Made by a program: the position numbers and the translations under genes. A stretch of 64,000 bases of DNA, taken from NCBI RefSeq assembly GCF_003313385.1, contig NZ_QMHN01000001.1, forward strand, positions 1,568,616 through 1,632,615, in the 5' to 3' direction. Shown here piece by piece: positions 36,442 through 46,289 of the stretch (positions within the stretch are counted from its first letter, which is position 1; each line of letters opens with the position of its first letter). The notes under the pieces are model-generated. The model did no database searches, was not told the DNA's origin, and saw nothing but the letters and a program-made list of their open reading frames with translations. This DNA is from Pedobacter chitinilyticus. Lineage in GTDB: Bacteria > Bacteroidota > Bacteroidia > Sphingobacteriales > Sphingobacteriaceae.

Positions 36442-38838
36442 TTAAAACTTCAAGTTCAAGCTTAACAAGAAATTACGAGTAGCTTGCGGATAAAAGTATT
36501 TATAGCGGCCAAAATCTCCATTAGATAAATAAGCACCACTTCCACCATTAGCTTCATACTTCACGTTAAAGATGTTGTTCACCAAAAAGTTTAAACCAAC
36601 ATTCTTAACACCAGGTAAAGCCAAGTTATAAGTCAAACGCACATCATTGATAAAGAAAGCATCCAAAACACGATCACTAGCAGAAGTATTATCTAAGTTC
36701 TGCTCACCAACATATTTACTGATCAAAGCTATTCCCGCATTTTTATAAGTGTATGCAAACTCATTTGAAGCCACAATTTTCGGCGAGTAAGCAATATTAG
36801 TATTGCTATAGTCAAAAGTCAACAAAGCACCATCTATCGTATCATCATAAACATATTCCGTAAAGTTCTTGATCCTACTTTGGCTCAAAGTAGCCGTTGC
36901 CGACCATGAAAAGTTCTTCACGATCTGCCAACGGGCATCTAATTCTAAACCGATACGGTAGCTATCAGGCACATTCTGACGAGTTTGCCCACCCACTTCA
37001 TTCAACTTACCTGTGTTGATCAATTGATTTTTATACAACATGGCAAAACCATTGGCACCAATATTAAAGTTAGACTGTTGTGTTCTGTAACCAAACTCAA
37101 TATCTGTTAAACTTTCGTGCTTAGGGCGTGTTCCTGTATTCGAATCTGTAAAATCTCTACGGTTAGGCTCCTTGTTACCTACCGCTACCGAAGCATAAAC
37201 ATTGTTCTTGTCATCCAAGTTGTAGCTTAAACCAAATTTAGGATTGAAAAACTCCAAACGTGCATTCTGTTGCGCAAAGTTCTTCGCATCAACCTTACCA
37301 TAAAACGAATAGAAAACATTACGATATTGCAAATCAGCATAAATATTAAGCTTGTCTAATTGATAACTTACCCTACCAAAAATATTGAAGTCACTTTTAA
37401 AAGCATCGTTATCATTATATCTGTGGCGTATAGAGCCCGAGCCATCATAATTAGCATACTGTGCCCAAATCACTTCATCAAAGTGATTACCTTCATAACG
37501 GTTATAAGCACCACCCAAAGTAAAATTCAAGTTGCTTTGCGGGGTGTACGACAATGAATAAGTACCGCCATAAAAGTTATTATCCAACCATAAACGACGT
37601 ACCAAATCAGATTTTTCAATAGTTCCAATAGGAAGGTTAGAAACAGGATCTTTAATAATCACTGGGTTGATTGAATATTCCTTTAAATCCTGTGCAGTTT
37701 TAAACTCCTCATAGTAACCTCTACCATACGTATAGTGCAAAGCCGCATTGGCTACCAATTGTTTGGTGATGTTACGAGTATAAAACAACTGGTAGTGATC
37801 TTGTTGGTAATTATCCGTTTGATTATCGTACGTAAAATCATTATGCTTGCGATCAGTTTCTAACATCTCTTCGCTAATACCGTTCCACGCTTGGTAAGTC
37901 TTCTCCGTTCCACTAAATACATTTAAACGCAAGATGTCGTTTTTACCATAGTAGGCACCCGTTACAAAAAATGACTTCAAGTTAGAAGACGCCCTATCCA
38001 CATAACCATCAGATTTAATTCTCGACAAACGAGCATCAAAACTAAACTTATTGTTAATCAAACCTGTCCCCGCACTTACTGTGTTTCTCCAGGTTTGGTA
38101 AGAGCCGTAGGTGTTGTTCAATTCTGCATAGGCCGAATCTCTTCTCGTAGTGGTTTGGATATTCAAACTCGCCCCAAAAGCACCCGCCCCATTGGTAGAG
38201 GTACCTACGCCACGCTGTATCTGAATATTATCTACCGACGAAGCCAAATCTGGCAAATTGATAAAAAAACTACCCTGACTTTCAGCATCGTTCAAAGGAA
38301 TACCATTTAAGGTTACATTAATACGGGTAGCATCGCTGCCCCTAATACGTATTCCTGTATAACCTATACCAGCACCCGCATCAGAAGTCACCACTACCGA
38401 TGGTGTTTGGTTCAGCAAATAAGGCAAATCCTGTCCCTGATTCGTTTTTTCCAAATCAGCTTTGCTTAAGTTCTTATAGGTAAAAGCCGCATTCTTACTT
38501 ACCCTTGTAGCACTTACCACTACCTCATCGGCCACAAACGAAAGCTGTTGCAGTACAAAGTCCAGTTCCGCATTAGCTGTTAAGTTTACTTTTTTCTCTT
38601 GCGTAGCAAAACCTACATAACTAATGGCCACCGTGTAGCTGCCAGCAGGTAAGTTGGCAAACTCGTAAACACCATTGGCATTACTTGCCGCCGTAAATCC
38701 CTTGCCTTTTAATTTCACGCTTGCACCAGAAAGTGCTTTTCCATCTCCTTCGGTAACCTTTCCCGAAATCTTGAACTGTGCCATCGCCAAAAACGGACAC
38801 AGCAATGCAGCCAAAACTGCAAATTTTAAATTTTTCAA
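36442..38838 (-). CDS. TonB-dependent receptor, probably thiamine-related
   Basis: 798 residues. Signal peptide (1-20), CarboxypepD_reg-like domain (about 22-105: FKISGKVTEGDGKALSGASV), plug (VVVSATRVSKNAAFTYKN ... RIRGSDATRINVTLNGIPLN), then a barrel ending FLLSLNLKF. The start is TTG at 38838, which puts the signal peptide at the N terminus. A TPP riboswitch lies directly upstream, so the likely ligand is thiamine or a derivative; receptors with this regulation are known in Bacteroidota. It is monocistronic here. Confidence 0.9.
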   Translation of the reverse strand: MKNLKFAVLAALLCPFLAMAQFKISGKVTEGDGKALSGASVKLKGKGFTAASNANGVYEFANLPAGSYTVAISYVGFATQEKKVNLTANAELDFVLQQLSFVADEVVVSATRVSKNAAFTYKNLSKADLEKTNQGQDLPYLLNQTPSVVVTSDAGAGIGYTGIRIRGSDATRINVTLNGIPLNDAESQGSFFINLPDLASSVDNIQIQRGVGTSTNGAGAFGASLNIQTTTRRDSAYAELNNTYGSYQTWRNTVSAGTGLINNKFSFDARLSRIKSDGYVDRASSNLKSFFVTGAYYGKNDILRLNVFSGTEKTYQAWNGISEEMLETDRKHNDFTYDNQTDNYQQDHYQLFYTRNITKQLVANAALHYTYGRGYYEEFKTAQDLKEYSINPVIIKDPVSNLPIGTIEKSDLVRRLWLDNNFYGGTYSLSYTPQSNLNFTLGGAYNRYEGNHFDEVIWAQYANYDGSGSIRHRYNDNDAFKSDFNIFGRVSYQLDKLNIYADLQYRNVFYSFYGKVDAKNFAQQNARLEFFNPKFGLSYNLDDKNNVYASVAVGNKEPNRRDFTDSNTGTRPKHESLTDIEFGYRTQQSNFNIGANGFAMLYKNQLINTGKLNEVGGQTRQNVPDSYRIGLELDARWQIVKNFSWSATATLSQSRIKNFTEYVYDDTIDGALLTFDYSNTNIAYSPKIVASNEFAYTYKNAGIALISKYVGEQNLDNTSASDRVLDAFFINDVRLTYNLALPGVKNVGLNFLVNNIFNVKYEANGGSGAYLSNGDFGRYKYFYPQATRNFLLSLNLKF

Positions 38839-38904
38839 CTTTTTGTTGTTTTTTAGTTAAACCCATCGGTAAGTAGGGGTTACTCCCGACTTTAGTTAAA
38901 CTTC

Positions 38905-39085
38905 ATAAACCATCCCTACGCCAGCATTACCTGGATCAGGTGCATTTAAGTTTCAAGTTGAAGGTTTAAAGTTTAAAGTATGGGCTGTCCAAACTTTTTA
39001 CTTTTTACTTTACACTTTTTACTTAAAATGGGTATGATCTCAGCCTTTATTTGTGTTTTATGCAAAACAAGGCACCCCTTATTGA
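38905..39085 (-). promoter_or_regulatory. TPP riboswitch with insertion in J2/4
   Basis: On the minus strand: GGGGTGCC (39071-39078), a P3 hairpin GCCTT...AAGGC, the CTGAGA motif (39038-39043), ACCC (39030-39033) closing P2, then ACCTGATCCAGGTAATGCTG and GCGTAGGGA (38941-38913). P5 is CCAG/CTGG, a compensatory swap of the common CTGG/CCAG. Between P2 and P4, where a few bases are usual, lie 86 nt (38944-39029) that fold as a long imperfect hairpin. GTAGGG (38914-38919) can pair with CCCTAC (38873-38878) downstream, a possible expression switch. Confidence 0.9.
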
Positions 39086-39685
39086 TGCTGCAAAGCTATA
39101 TCTTTTTTTCGAAAAGCAAAATCCGTAGCACTTATTTACCGAAAGTCCTGCTTTTCGTTGCAATCTTTTTGCCCTACTATAGTGCTGTCATCCCGAGGTA
39201 CGAGGGATCTCTACTGACCTAGCACGTAACCTACAGATTCTTCACTAACGTTCAGAATGACAGCAACAAAAAGTATTTCCACTACAATCAGGTTTAATGG
39301 GCAAATCCATCTTACCAACTTTGCGTCCTTCGCGTAACCCCCTTTATTCCTTTGCGGTACTATCATTAAAAAACGACATCAATAAACCTTATTTTATCAC
39401 AAAAAGATTAATCAAGTTGCGCAAAGCAATGCTGTGACAAAGCCTAACCTCGTAGGTTTTAAAAACCTACGAGGTTTCCCTCAAAACAAAAAGTATTTCC
39501 ACTACAATTAGGTTTAACTAGCAAATCCATCTTACCAACTTTGCGTCCTTTGCGATTACTTGATCAATCTTTGCGGTGAAATTTCTAAATCTTTTAATAG
39601 ATTACCGCAAAGGGATAAAGAGTTACGTAAAGAAGTATGAAACCAATTCAAATTCATCCTATCTTTAAACAACAAAACAAATCTC
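39086..39685. repeat. Repeat-rich gap before the DinB-like gene
   Basis: Contains a palindromic element (GTCATCCCGAGGTACGAGGG near 39188 to GTTCAGAATGACAGC near 39262). A direct repeat of about 70 bp beginning AACAAAAAGTATTTCCACTA occurs at 39265 and 39485. The hairpin CCTCGTAGGTTTT lies at 39446-39476. No gene is seen. Confidence 0.8.
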
Positions 39686-40270
39686 ATGAACGACGATTAC
39701 CTCGATAGTGCCAAAAAGCAATTTCAGTATTACAAACAACTTGGCGACAAAACATTTGCCCAATTAAACGACGATGCCCTGTTTTGGCAATTCAACCAAG
39801 ATAGCAACAGCATCGCCATCATTGTAAGCCATCTATCGGGTAATATGCTTTCACGTTGGACTGATTTCCTTTCTACCGATGGCGAAAAGCAATGGCGCAA
39901 TAGAGATGAGGAATTTGAACAGCAAATCACTTCCAAACAAGAACTTGTTGCCAAATGGGAAAAAGGTTGGGATTGCTTATTCCACGCCATCAACCCTTTA
40001 ACCGCTGCTGATTTAAACCGAATCATTTACATCCGCAACCAAGGACACACCGTCTTAGAAGCCATCAACCGACAGCTTGCACATTATCCCTATCATGTTG
40101 GTCAAATTGTAATGTTGGGTAAAATGTTGGCAAAAGATGGCTGGCAATCGTTGTCTATTCCCAAAGGAAAGTCACAAGCCTATAACCAAAATAAATTTGC
40201 CCAACCAAAACAAAACAAGCACTTTACCGATGATTATTTAGATAATTCAACCACACAACAATCGTCATGA
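39686..40270 (+). CDS. DUF1572 (DinB-like) protein
   Basis: 194 residues. The N-terminal helix pair and the motif NSIAIIVSHLSGNMLSRWTDF are characteristic of the DUF1572 branch of the DinB/YfiT four-helix superfamily; the later HYPYHVGQIVMLGKML supplies further candidate metal-binding histidines. Members are often metal-dependent thiol transferases or of unknown role. The C-terminal KGKSQAYNQNKF is the family's usual end. Its stop overlaps the next start by four bases, coupling the two. Confidence 0.87.
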   Translation: MNDDYLDSAKKQFQYYKQLGDKTFAQLNDDALFWQFNQDSNSIAIIVSHLSGNMLSRWTDFLSTDGEKQWRNRDEEFEQQITSKQELVAKWEKGWDCLFHAINPLTAADLNRIIYIRNQGHTVLEAINRQLAHYPYHVGQIVMLGKMLAKDGWQSLSIPKGKSQAYNQNKFAQPKQNKHFTDDYLDNSTTQQSS

Positions 40271-40656
40271 AACAAGACACAAAAGACTATAACAACCGGC
40301 AAACTGAAGTAGACAAAGCCATTTGTGACTTACTGGCCAATAGCATTAACCAACATCTCCCCGAAGCCGAAAACAAGGTATGGCATGCACATCCCGTTTG
40401 GTTTTTAGACGGCAATCCCATTGTAGGTTACAGTAAACTCAAGAACTGCATACGCTTGTTATTCTGGAGCGGTCAATCTTTTGAAGAACCTACCCTAAAA
40501 GACGAAGGAACTTTCAAAGCTGCCGAAGCGCGCTATACCGAGGTTGAGCAAGTGAATGTCGATGATTTAAAACGCTGGCTGGAAAAAGCAAGAGCTATCC
40601 AATGGGATTATAAAAACTTGATTAAACGCAAGGGTAAATTGGAAAGGCTGAAATAA
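40267..40656 (+). CDS. DUF1801 (YdhG-like) protein
   Basis: 129 residues of the DUF1801 family, small cytosolic alpha/beta proteins. VWHAHPVWFLDGNPIVGY and the KKN-type middle strand CIRLLFWSGQSF are recognisable. The function is not established; relatives were linked to iron-chaperone-like (frataxin-like) folds. The ATG overlaps the DinB-like stop (ATGA). The next gene begins seven bases after its stop, so three genes may be co-transcribed. Confidence 0.82.
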   Translation: MKQDTKDYNNRQTEVDKAICDLLANSINQHLPEAENKVWHAHPVWFLDGNPIVGYSKLKNCIRLLFWSGQSFEEPTLKDEGTFKAAEARYTEVEQVNVDDLKRWLEKARAIQWDYKNLIKRKGKLERLK

Positions 40657-40662
40657 GAATTA

Positions 40663-41217
40663 ATGATAAAAAAGTATATCCACCTAGCAATGAGCATAGC
40701 ATTGCTAATGTTTGCGGCCTGTAACAGCAATCCGTCAGCGATTAATATAAAGAAAGTGTTTATTGATTCCACTTTTTTGGTGGAGCTAAAAACTTCTAAT
40801 CTAAAGGAAATAAAATCTATCAACAATTTCCATATCGATGATAAAGGAGATCAAATCTATGCTTTAATAAAGCGTAGGATGAAATTTTGGGTGTATCGCG
40901 AAGAAGCCATCAGCTCAGAGATAAGTATGAAAATCATTTTATCTACAAAACCATATGACATGGGCTTAGATGGCACATTAAATGTCGTGTTTTTAGGACT
41001 ATATGATAAAGAAAATCAGCTTATTGATTTAATGAGGATTGGCAAATACGCAAGTTTTTCAGATACTGACGAATTAGAGACATCTATTATCAATGACAAT
41101 CAAATCGTGAAGAAGAAAAAAAGTAATGAAATTTTGGATGATGGGCAAATTTATCAAACCACCATTAATGAACATTATCAAATTACGACCAACGGAAAAT
41201 TCAAGAAACTTGAATGA
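40663..41217 (+). CDS. Lipoprotein of unknown function
   Basis: 184 residues, not assigned to a family. It starts MIKKYIHLAMSIALLMFAAC, a lipoprotein signal with lipobox FAAC. The mature part is beta-rich with segments like IHDKGDQIYALIKRRMKFWV-type strands (DDKGDQIYALIKRR) and ends in repeated short strands (YQTTINEHYQITTNGKFKKL). It follows the DUF1801 gene by six bases. An envelope location is inferred. Confidence 0.68.
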   Translation: MIKKYIHLAMSIALLMFAACNSNPSAINIKKVFIDSTFLVELKTSNLKEIKSINNFHIDDKGDQIYALIKRRMKFWVYREEAISSEISMKIILSTKPYDMGLDGTLNVVFLGLYDKENQLIDLMRIGKYASFSDTDELETSIINDNQIVKKKKSNEILDDGQIYQTTINEHYQITTNGKFKKLE

Positions 41218-41460
41218 AAAGCAAAAGATGATAAACCTCTCCCTAACTCTTTCGATAGATCGGAACAGGTACTCCTAAAAAATAGGAGAACGATGTGGCC
41301 ATCTAATAGTTTCCATAAAAAATTAAAAAAACTTATTAAAGATAGCTGATGATGGGCGAGTTAAAATGAAGGTAAAATGCAATTCATTGACACAAAACCT
41401 CATTATTTTTCGTAAATTAGAAATACAACCTCATCTTTTTTACAATACTCATCTTAAACC

Positions 41461-41510
41461 CCGTAAAACTCCGTAGAAGTGCGTACAAGTCCGTAAAAGT
41501 CCGTACATAT
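41461..41510 (+). repeat. 10-bp minisatellite CCGTAAAAGT
   Basis: Five consecutive 10-bp units: CCGTAAAACT, CCGTAGAAGT, GCGTACAAGT, CCGTAAAAGT and CCGTACATAT. Confidence 0.9.
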
Positions 41511-42032
41511 TACAGTACTCCTAGAGGTTTTCTATAGTGTAGCTTTACTTTAACTTGTATGCTTATGGCTTATCCCCACTTATCGCAAGTCTTAAAGCAT
41601 GGGAAAAGCTAAGACCGACTTGGTGCGGGATCATTTCTATGCTGCAAACACCAAAATCACCACTCCCCTTCCCAAGCACTCCTCTATCCCTACAGATAGA
41701 ACCGAAGCGTAGCGAGCTCATTGATACCAAAACAAAATAAACAACCATCAATAAAAACCGCACAGCGGAAAGAGGGCTTTACCCACAAAACTTCTATCTA
41801 ACCTCACTAATTAAAAACAAGGCGGAGCTCGTAATACTAGATTATCTCCATAACGCAAACATCAAAATTACCAACCACCATTCCCAAGCACTCCTCTCTC
41901 CCTACCAGGGAGAACCGAAGCGTAGCGAGCTCATTGATACCAAAACAAAATAAACAACCATCAATAGAAACCGCACAGCGGAGAGGGTTTTATTAATCGT
42001 TAACAAACCTATGTTCCTACGTCATTTAACCT

Positions 42033-42040
42033 TAACTTTG
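42033..42040 (+). promoter_or_regulatory. -7 box upstream of VOC gene
   Basis: TAACTTTG fits TAnnTTTG and lies 20 bp before the start codon. The -33 TTG is not clear. Confidence 0.4.
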
Positions 42041-42060
42041 AGTATCAATTATCAGGCGCT

Positions 42061-42453
42061 ATGGTCAAATTTGGATACACTATTCTTTACGTTAACGACG
42101 TTACAAAATCAATTGAGTTTTATGAAAAAGCCTTCGGTTTTACCAGAAAATTCATCACTCCCGACAATGATTATGCAGAACTAGATACTGGAAACACGAC
42201 GATTTCCTTTGCTTCACATACCTTAGCTGCTTCCAACTTGAAAGACGGCTTTACCCCTAGCGAGCTCAGCGATAAGCCTTTTGCCATCGAATTAGGTTTT
42301 GTTACCGATGATGTAAATGAAATATTCGAAGTGGCTGCAGAAAATGGTGCTACAAAAGTAGCAGCGCCCAAACAAAAACCTTGGGGACAAACGGTGGCTT
42401 ATCTAAGAGACATCGATGGATTTTTGATTGAGATCTGCACCCCAATGGGATAA
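42061..42453 (+). CDS. VOC (glyoxalase/bleomycin-resistance fold) protein
   Basis: 130 residues. Two βαβββ modules: GYTILYVNDVTKSIEFYEKAF at the N terminus and GQTVAYLRDIDGFLIEICTP at the C terminus, typical of a glyoxalase I-like family. Metal ligands could include the C-terminal Glu of IEICTP. The substrate is unknown; homologs include lactoylglutathione lyase-like and antibiotic-binding proteins. It has no signal peptide and is probably monocistronic. Confidence 0.9.
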   Translation: MVKFGYTILYVNDVTKSIEFYEKAFGFTRKFITPDNDYAELDTGNTTISFASHTLAASNLKDGFTPSELSDKPFAIELGFVTDDVNEIFEVAAENGATKVAAPKQKPWGQTVAYLRDIDGFLIEICTPMG

Positions 42454-42522
42454 ACCATAAAAACAGAGGTTTTAAGTAAGCATATCATCGATTATTTAGA
42501 AAAAAAGCCGATAGTAAACAGT

Positions 42523-43062
42523 CTACAACGGTTTCACTTTGGTGATAGAGAAGGTGTATTTACCCAAATCGTATCCTTTAAAATCCGCTACTTTAATTAC
42601 CTTCACATCAGCACGTTTGCCTTGTTTGTAAAGCATTCCTGTGAGGTGATAATTCTTATCTTTATTCAAGTCTTTCAACAAATCATTTGGCACAATGCCA
42701 TCAATCTGTAATTGGATATAGTTGAGCACTGAACCTGATGGACGAGTATTGTCGTTATAACCAGTAAAAGTCGCAATCTTAAAGCCTTGACCATTAAGCA
42801 AGGTATCCCTTAAGCCTTTAAACTGCATAGGCATTTCATTAAGAAACTGTTCCTCATTGCTCCACCTAATCACTTCCCTTTTAAATTTTTCAGTAATTTC
42901 TTCATTAGCCGTTTCACCACTGGTCCATTCTGGATGCTGTGCAATAAATTCATTTACCTTTTGCTCCACAAAAACATTAGAAGGTGCAACAGTTTCTTTA
43001 GGTTGATTACTAGTACACGATACAGCCACAGCTGCTATTAATATTAGGAATAATCTCTTCAT
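42523..43062 (-). CDS. Lipoprotein of unknown function
   Basis: 179 residues. The start at 43062 gives MKRLFLILIAAVAVSC, a lipoprotein signal with lipobox AVSC; the ATG three codons upstream is possible. The mature region has an N-terminal helix (VEQKVNEFIAQHPEW) and a beta-rich part (LNYIQLQIDGIVPNDLLKDL) that might be a small OB-like or binding fold. No family was recognised. It stands alone between repeat-rich gaps. Confidence 0.7.
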   Translation of the reverse strand: MKRLFLILIAAVAVSCTSNQPKETVAPSNVFVEQKVNEFIAQHPEWTSGETANEEITEKFKREVIRWSNEEQFLNEMPMQFKGLRDTLLNGQGFKIATFTGYNDNTRPSGSVLNYIQLQIDGIVPNDLLKDLNKDKNYHLTGMLYKQGKRADVKVIKVADFKGYDLGKYTFSITKVKPL

Positions 43063-43445
43063 ATTTGGCAATTTTAATTATAAAGTTAAAGAAAGTAAGT
43101 TTTCGTTAAAAACAGCTAATTTGCTTGTAAAAGGTTTAATACGTTTAGGCTCTCTCTTACTGCTAATGTCTAAAAAGCACATACCCAACACAATTGGCCG
43201 TCATACCCAACTCGATTGGGTATCGTAATGCATTAGTAGGCTTTGTTAAATTCTAGCTGCTGAAAAGCAAATACTCAAGTCAATTGACTGGCATTGCCAG
43301 CTAGACTGGTCATCATGCCCAGCTCGACTGGCCGTCATACCCAACTCGATTGGGTATCGTAATGCCCATGGCAGGTCTTATGACGCTTTAAGATTCCCGC
43401 CTGCGCGGGAATGACGCCACAGTGACATGGTAAGTTTACTACAAA
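43063..43445. repeat. CCCAACTCGATTGGG hairpin repeats downstream of valS
   Basis: ATACCCAA-CTCGA-TTGGGTAT forms a perfect 8-bp hairpin at 43203-43223 and again at 43337-43357. Related CCAGCTCGACTGG words lie between them. The segment ends with GATTCCCGCCTGCGCGGGAA (43391-43410). The same family appears upstream of valS at 46290-46600. Confidence 0.85.
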
Positions 43446-43475
43446 AAAGCCTTCCAGTATCAACTGAAAGGCTTT
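43446..43475 (-). terminator. Rho-independent terminator of valS
   Basis: AAAGCCTT-C-CAGT (43446-43458) pairs with ACTG-A-AAGGCTTT (43463-43475). Read on the minus strand it runs into TTTTTTG. It lies 55 bp after the valS stop. Confidence 0.9.
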
Positions 43476-43530
43476 AATATGATCATGCGTTACAAAACTC
43501 GTAACCCGTAACTCAAAACCCGCAACCCAA

Positions 43531-46212
43531 CTACAAAGCCGCTAAACTTTCCTGAATAGTTGCTATTTTCGATTCGGCATCAGCTTTTTTGTTCCGCTCA
43601 TTTTGAATAATTTCTGGTTTTGCATTCTGTACAAAACGTTCGTTGCTCAACTTCGCATCTACCGATTTAAGGAAACCTTGCAGATACTCCAGTTCTTTGA
43701 TTAAACGTTCCTTTTCTGCTTCTACATCAATATTTTGGCTTAAAGGAATAAAGAACTCATCCTTACCTACCATAAAACCAGCTGCTCCCGCTACTTTATC
43801 GTTGACCACTTCAGCTTTGCTAATGTTAGCCAGCTTGCAAACGATGTTCAGCCAGTTATCGTAAACTACATCAGAATTAATTTTGATATTCAACGCTAAA
43901 GCTTCTTTAGGAGAAATCTGACGAGTATTTCTTACATTTCTAATTTCCGAAACCAAACCCTTGATCAACTCAGCTTCTTTCAATAAAGCTTCATTCACCT
44001 CTCCTACTGTAGGATAATCGGCTACGATACAGCATTCCATTTCACCACGTTCACCAAACAGTTCATCATGGTAAAGTTCTTCAGTAATGAACGGCATAAA
44101 CGGATGCAATAACCTTAAAATCTGCTCAAAGAACTTCACTGACGCCGCTCTGGTGGCCGCATCAACAGGCTGTTGATAAGCAGGTTTCACCATCTCAAGG
44201 TACCAAGCACAGAAATCGTCCCATACCAGCTTATAAGTTGCCATTAAAGCTTCCGATAAACGATACTGTTTAAAATTATGTTCAATTTCCGTTAAAGCTT
44301 CACTAAAACGACTTTCGAACCAAGCAATGGCCTGCTCGTTAGGATTAGCCAAAGAAGCATCAACCTCCCATCCTTTTACCAAACGGAAGGCATTCCAAAT
44401 CTTATTGGCAAAGTTCCTGCCTTGCTCACAATACGCTTCATCGAACATTAAATCGTTACCTGCTGGCGAAGACATCAACATGCCTACTCGTACTCCATCG
44501 GCACCATATTGCTCAATTAAACCAATTGGGTCTGGAGAGTTACCTAGTGATTTAGACATTTTACGGCCCAGCTTATCACGAACGATACCTGTTAAGTACA
44601 CATTAGTAAATGGCTTCTTGCCCGTAAACTCCTTTCCAGCCATGATCATACGAGCTACCCAGAAGAACAAAATCTCTGGAGCTGTTACCAAATCATTGGT
44701 TGGATAATAGTAATTGAAATCTTTATTGTCAGGATTTTTAAAACCATCAAAAACAGAAATTGGCCATAACCATGACGAGAACCAAGTATCCATTACATCT
44801 TCATCTTGTGTAATAAATTCTTCGGCTTGTTTCCTAAAACCAGCTTTGCTTTCTTCACTCCAATCCCTGCGTTCAGGCACACGGTTAATCAGCTCCTCTA
44901 TCGCCTCTTCTTTGGTTTTAGCCACTACAGGTTCTTCGTGTTGGAAATACCAAGCAGGAATGCGTTGTCCCCACCATAATTGACGAGAGATACACCAATC
45001 CTTTACGTTTTCCATCCAATGACGGTAGGTATTGATAAATTTCTCAGGAATCAATTTCACTTCGCCATTCAACACCTCTTCCAAGGCAGGTTTAGCCAAC
45101 TCTTCCATTTTGCTGAACCATTGTAACGAAAGTTTAGGCTCAATTACGGCATCGGTACGTTCCGAGAAACCTACTTGTGATTTATAATCTTCTACCTTTT
45201 GTAAATGACCAGCTTCTTCCAGCATTTTGGCAATCTTTTTACGGGCAATAAAGCGGTCTTCACCAATTAAAATCTCTGCTTTATCATTTAAGGTACCATC
45301 ATCATTTAAAATATCGATTACTGGCAAATGATGTTTTAAACCAAGTTCGTAGTCATTTAAATCGTGGGCAGGAGTTACTTTTAAACATCCTGTTCCAAAA
45401 TCCATCTCCACATAATCATCTAAAATGATGGGTATTTCGCGATTAATTAAAGGCACAAATACTTTTTTACCATGCAGATGTTTGTAACGCTCGTCGTTAG
45501 GATTGATACAAATGGCACTATCGGCCATAATCGTTTCAGGGCGAGTAGTGGCAATGGTTAAGCAAGTGGTTTCATCTAAAATATCTTTGGCAGTACCTGC
45601 AATATGGTAATGGATATAGTACAGCTTCTGGTTTACTTCCTTACGGATTACCTCCTCATCAGATACCGCAGTTTTACCTGCTGGATCCCAGTTTACCATA
45701 CGTACGCCACGGTAAATATTTCCCTTTTTATACAAATGGATAAAACTGTTGATTACCGCATCTGAAAGATCTTCTTCCATGGTAAAACGAGTTCTGTCCC
45801 AATCGCAGCTTGCACCAAGTTTCTTTAACTGTTCCAGGATAATGCCGCCGTATTTTTCTTTCCACTCCCAAGCATATTTCAAAAACTCTTCACGAGTGAT
45901 GTCTTTTTTATTAATGCCTTTTTCTTTAAGCATGGCTACTACCTTAGCTTCCGTAGCAATAGAGGCATGGTCGGTACCAGGAACCCAGCAAGCGTTTTTA
46001 CCCTGCATACGAGCCTTACGGATCAATACATCCTGAATGGTATTATTAAGCATGTGCCCCATGTGCAAAACTCCCGTAACGTTTGGTGGCGGGATGACGA
46101 TGGTATAAGGTTCACGCTCATCAGGCTCTGAGTGGAAAAAATGTTTATCCAACCAGTAGCTGTACCATTTTTCTTCTGTTTCTTGCGGATTGTATTTTGT
46201 AGATATACTCAT
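43531..46212 (-). CDS. valS: Valyl-tRNA synthetase
   Basis: Class I synthetase charging tRNA-Val; 893 residues, near the usual length. Seen: the HIGH variant HMGH (50-53) in [18 protein letters not shown], the [14 protein letters not shown] segment of the editing-domain entry, [13 protein letters not shown], the KMSKS loop in [15 protein letters not shown], and the C-terminal coiled coil from [19 protein letters not shown]. The start is ATG 46212. No T-box or leader was recognised upstream. Confidence 0.98.
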   Translation of the reverse strand: MSISTKYNPQETEEKWYSYWLDKHFFHSEPDEREPYTIVIPPPNVTGVLHMGHMLNNTIQDVLIRKARMQGKNACWVPGTDHASIATEAKVVAMLKEKGINKKDITREEFLKYAWEWKEKYGGIILEQLKKLGASCDWDRTRFTMEEDLSDAVINSFIHLYKKGNIYRGVRMVNWDPAGKTAVSDEEVIRKEVNQKLYYIHYHIAGTAKDILDETTCLTIATTRPETIMADSAICINPNDERYKHLHGKKVFVPLINREIPIILDDYVEMDFGTGCLKVTPAHDLNDYELGLKHHLPVIDILNDDGTLNDKAEILIGEDRFIARKKIAKMLEEAGHLQKVEDYKSQVGFSERTDAVIEPKLSLQWFSKMEELAKPALEEVLNGEVKLIPEKFINTYRHWMENVKDWCISRQLWWGQRIPAWYFQHEEPVVAKTKEEAIEELINRVPERRDWSEESKAGFRKQAEEFITQDEDVMDTWFSSWLWPISVFDGFKNPDNKDFNYYYPTNDLVTAPEILFFWVARMIMAGKEFTGKKPFTNVYLTGIVRDKLGRKMSKSLGNSPDPIGLIEQYGADGVRVGMLMSSPAGNDLMFDEAYCEQGRNFANKIWNAFRLVKGWEVDASLANPNEQAIAWFESRFSEALTEIEHNFKQYRLSEALMATYKLVWDDFCAWYLEMVKPAYQQPVDAATRAASVKFFEQILRLLHPFMPFITEELYHDELFGERGEMECCIVADYPTVGEVNEALLKEAELIKGLVSEIRNVRNTRQISPKEALALNIKINSDVVYDNWLNIVCKLANISKAEVVNDKVAGAAGFMVGKDEFFIPLSQNIDVEAEKERLIKELEYLQGFLKSVDAKLSNERFVQNAKPEIIQNERNKKADAESKIATIQESLAAL

Positions 46213-46236
46213 TTATATGGTAAAAAAAATTTAATG

Positions 46237-46244
46237 CAAAAATA
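46237..46244 (-). promoter_or_regulatory. -7 box upstream of valS
   Basis: CAAAAATA, which is TATTTTTG on the minus strand, matches TAnnTTTG 24 bp before the start codon. No -33 TTG is visible at the usual distance. Confidence 0.4.
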
Positions 46245-46289
46245 TGGTTTATTAAGGAGATTTTAAAGGGGGATGATACTTTGTAAGAC

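Larger units (their letters stand above)
41218..42060. repeat. Repeat-rich gap: long direct repeat of the ATCAATGAGCTC family
   Basis: Two copies of about 145 bp lie 212 bp apart (around 41636-41780 and 41848-41995). Both contain ACCGAAGCGTAGCGAGCTCA then ACAAAATAAACAACCATCAA and CCGCACAGCGGA. They are the inverse orientation of the copy at 35816. A 50-bp minisatellite lies at 41461. No gene is called in this 843-bp gap. Confidence 0.82.

Noticed and set aside
38681..38866. 61-codon open frame overlapping the receptor start
   Set aside because: It overlaps the receptor's signal peptide in another frame; the TTG at 38838 gives a proper signal peptide.
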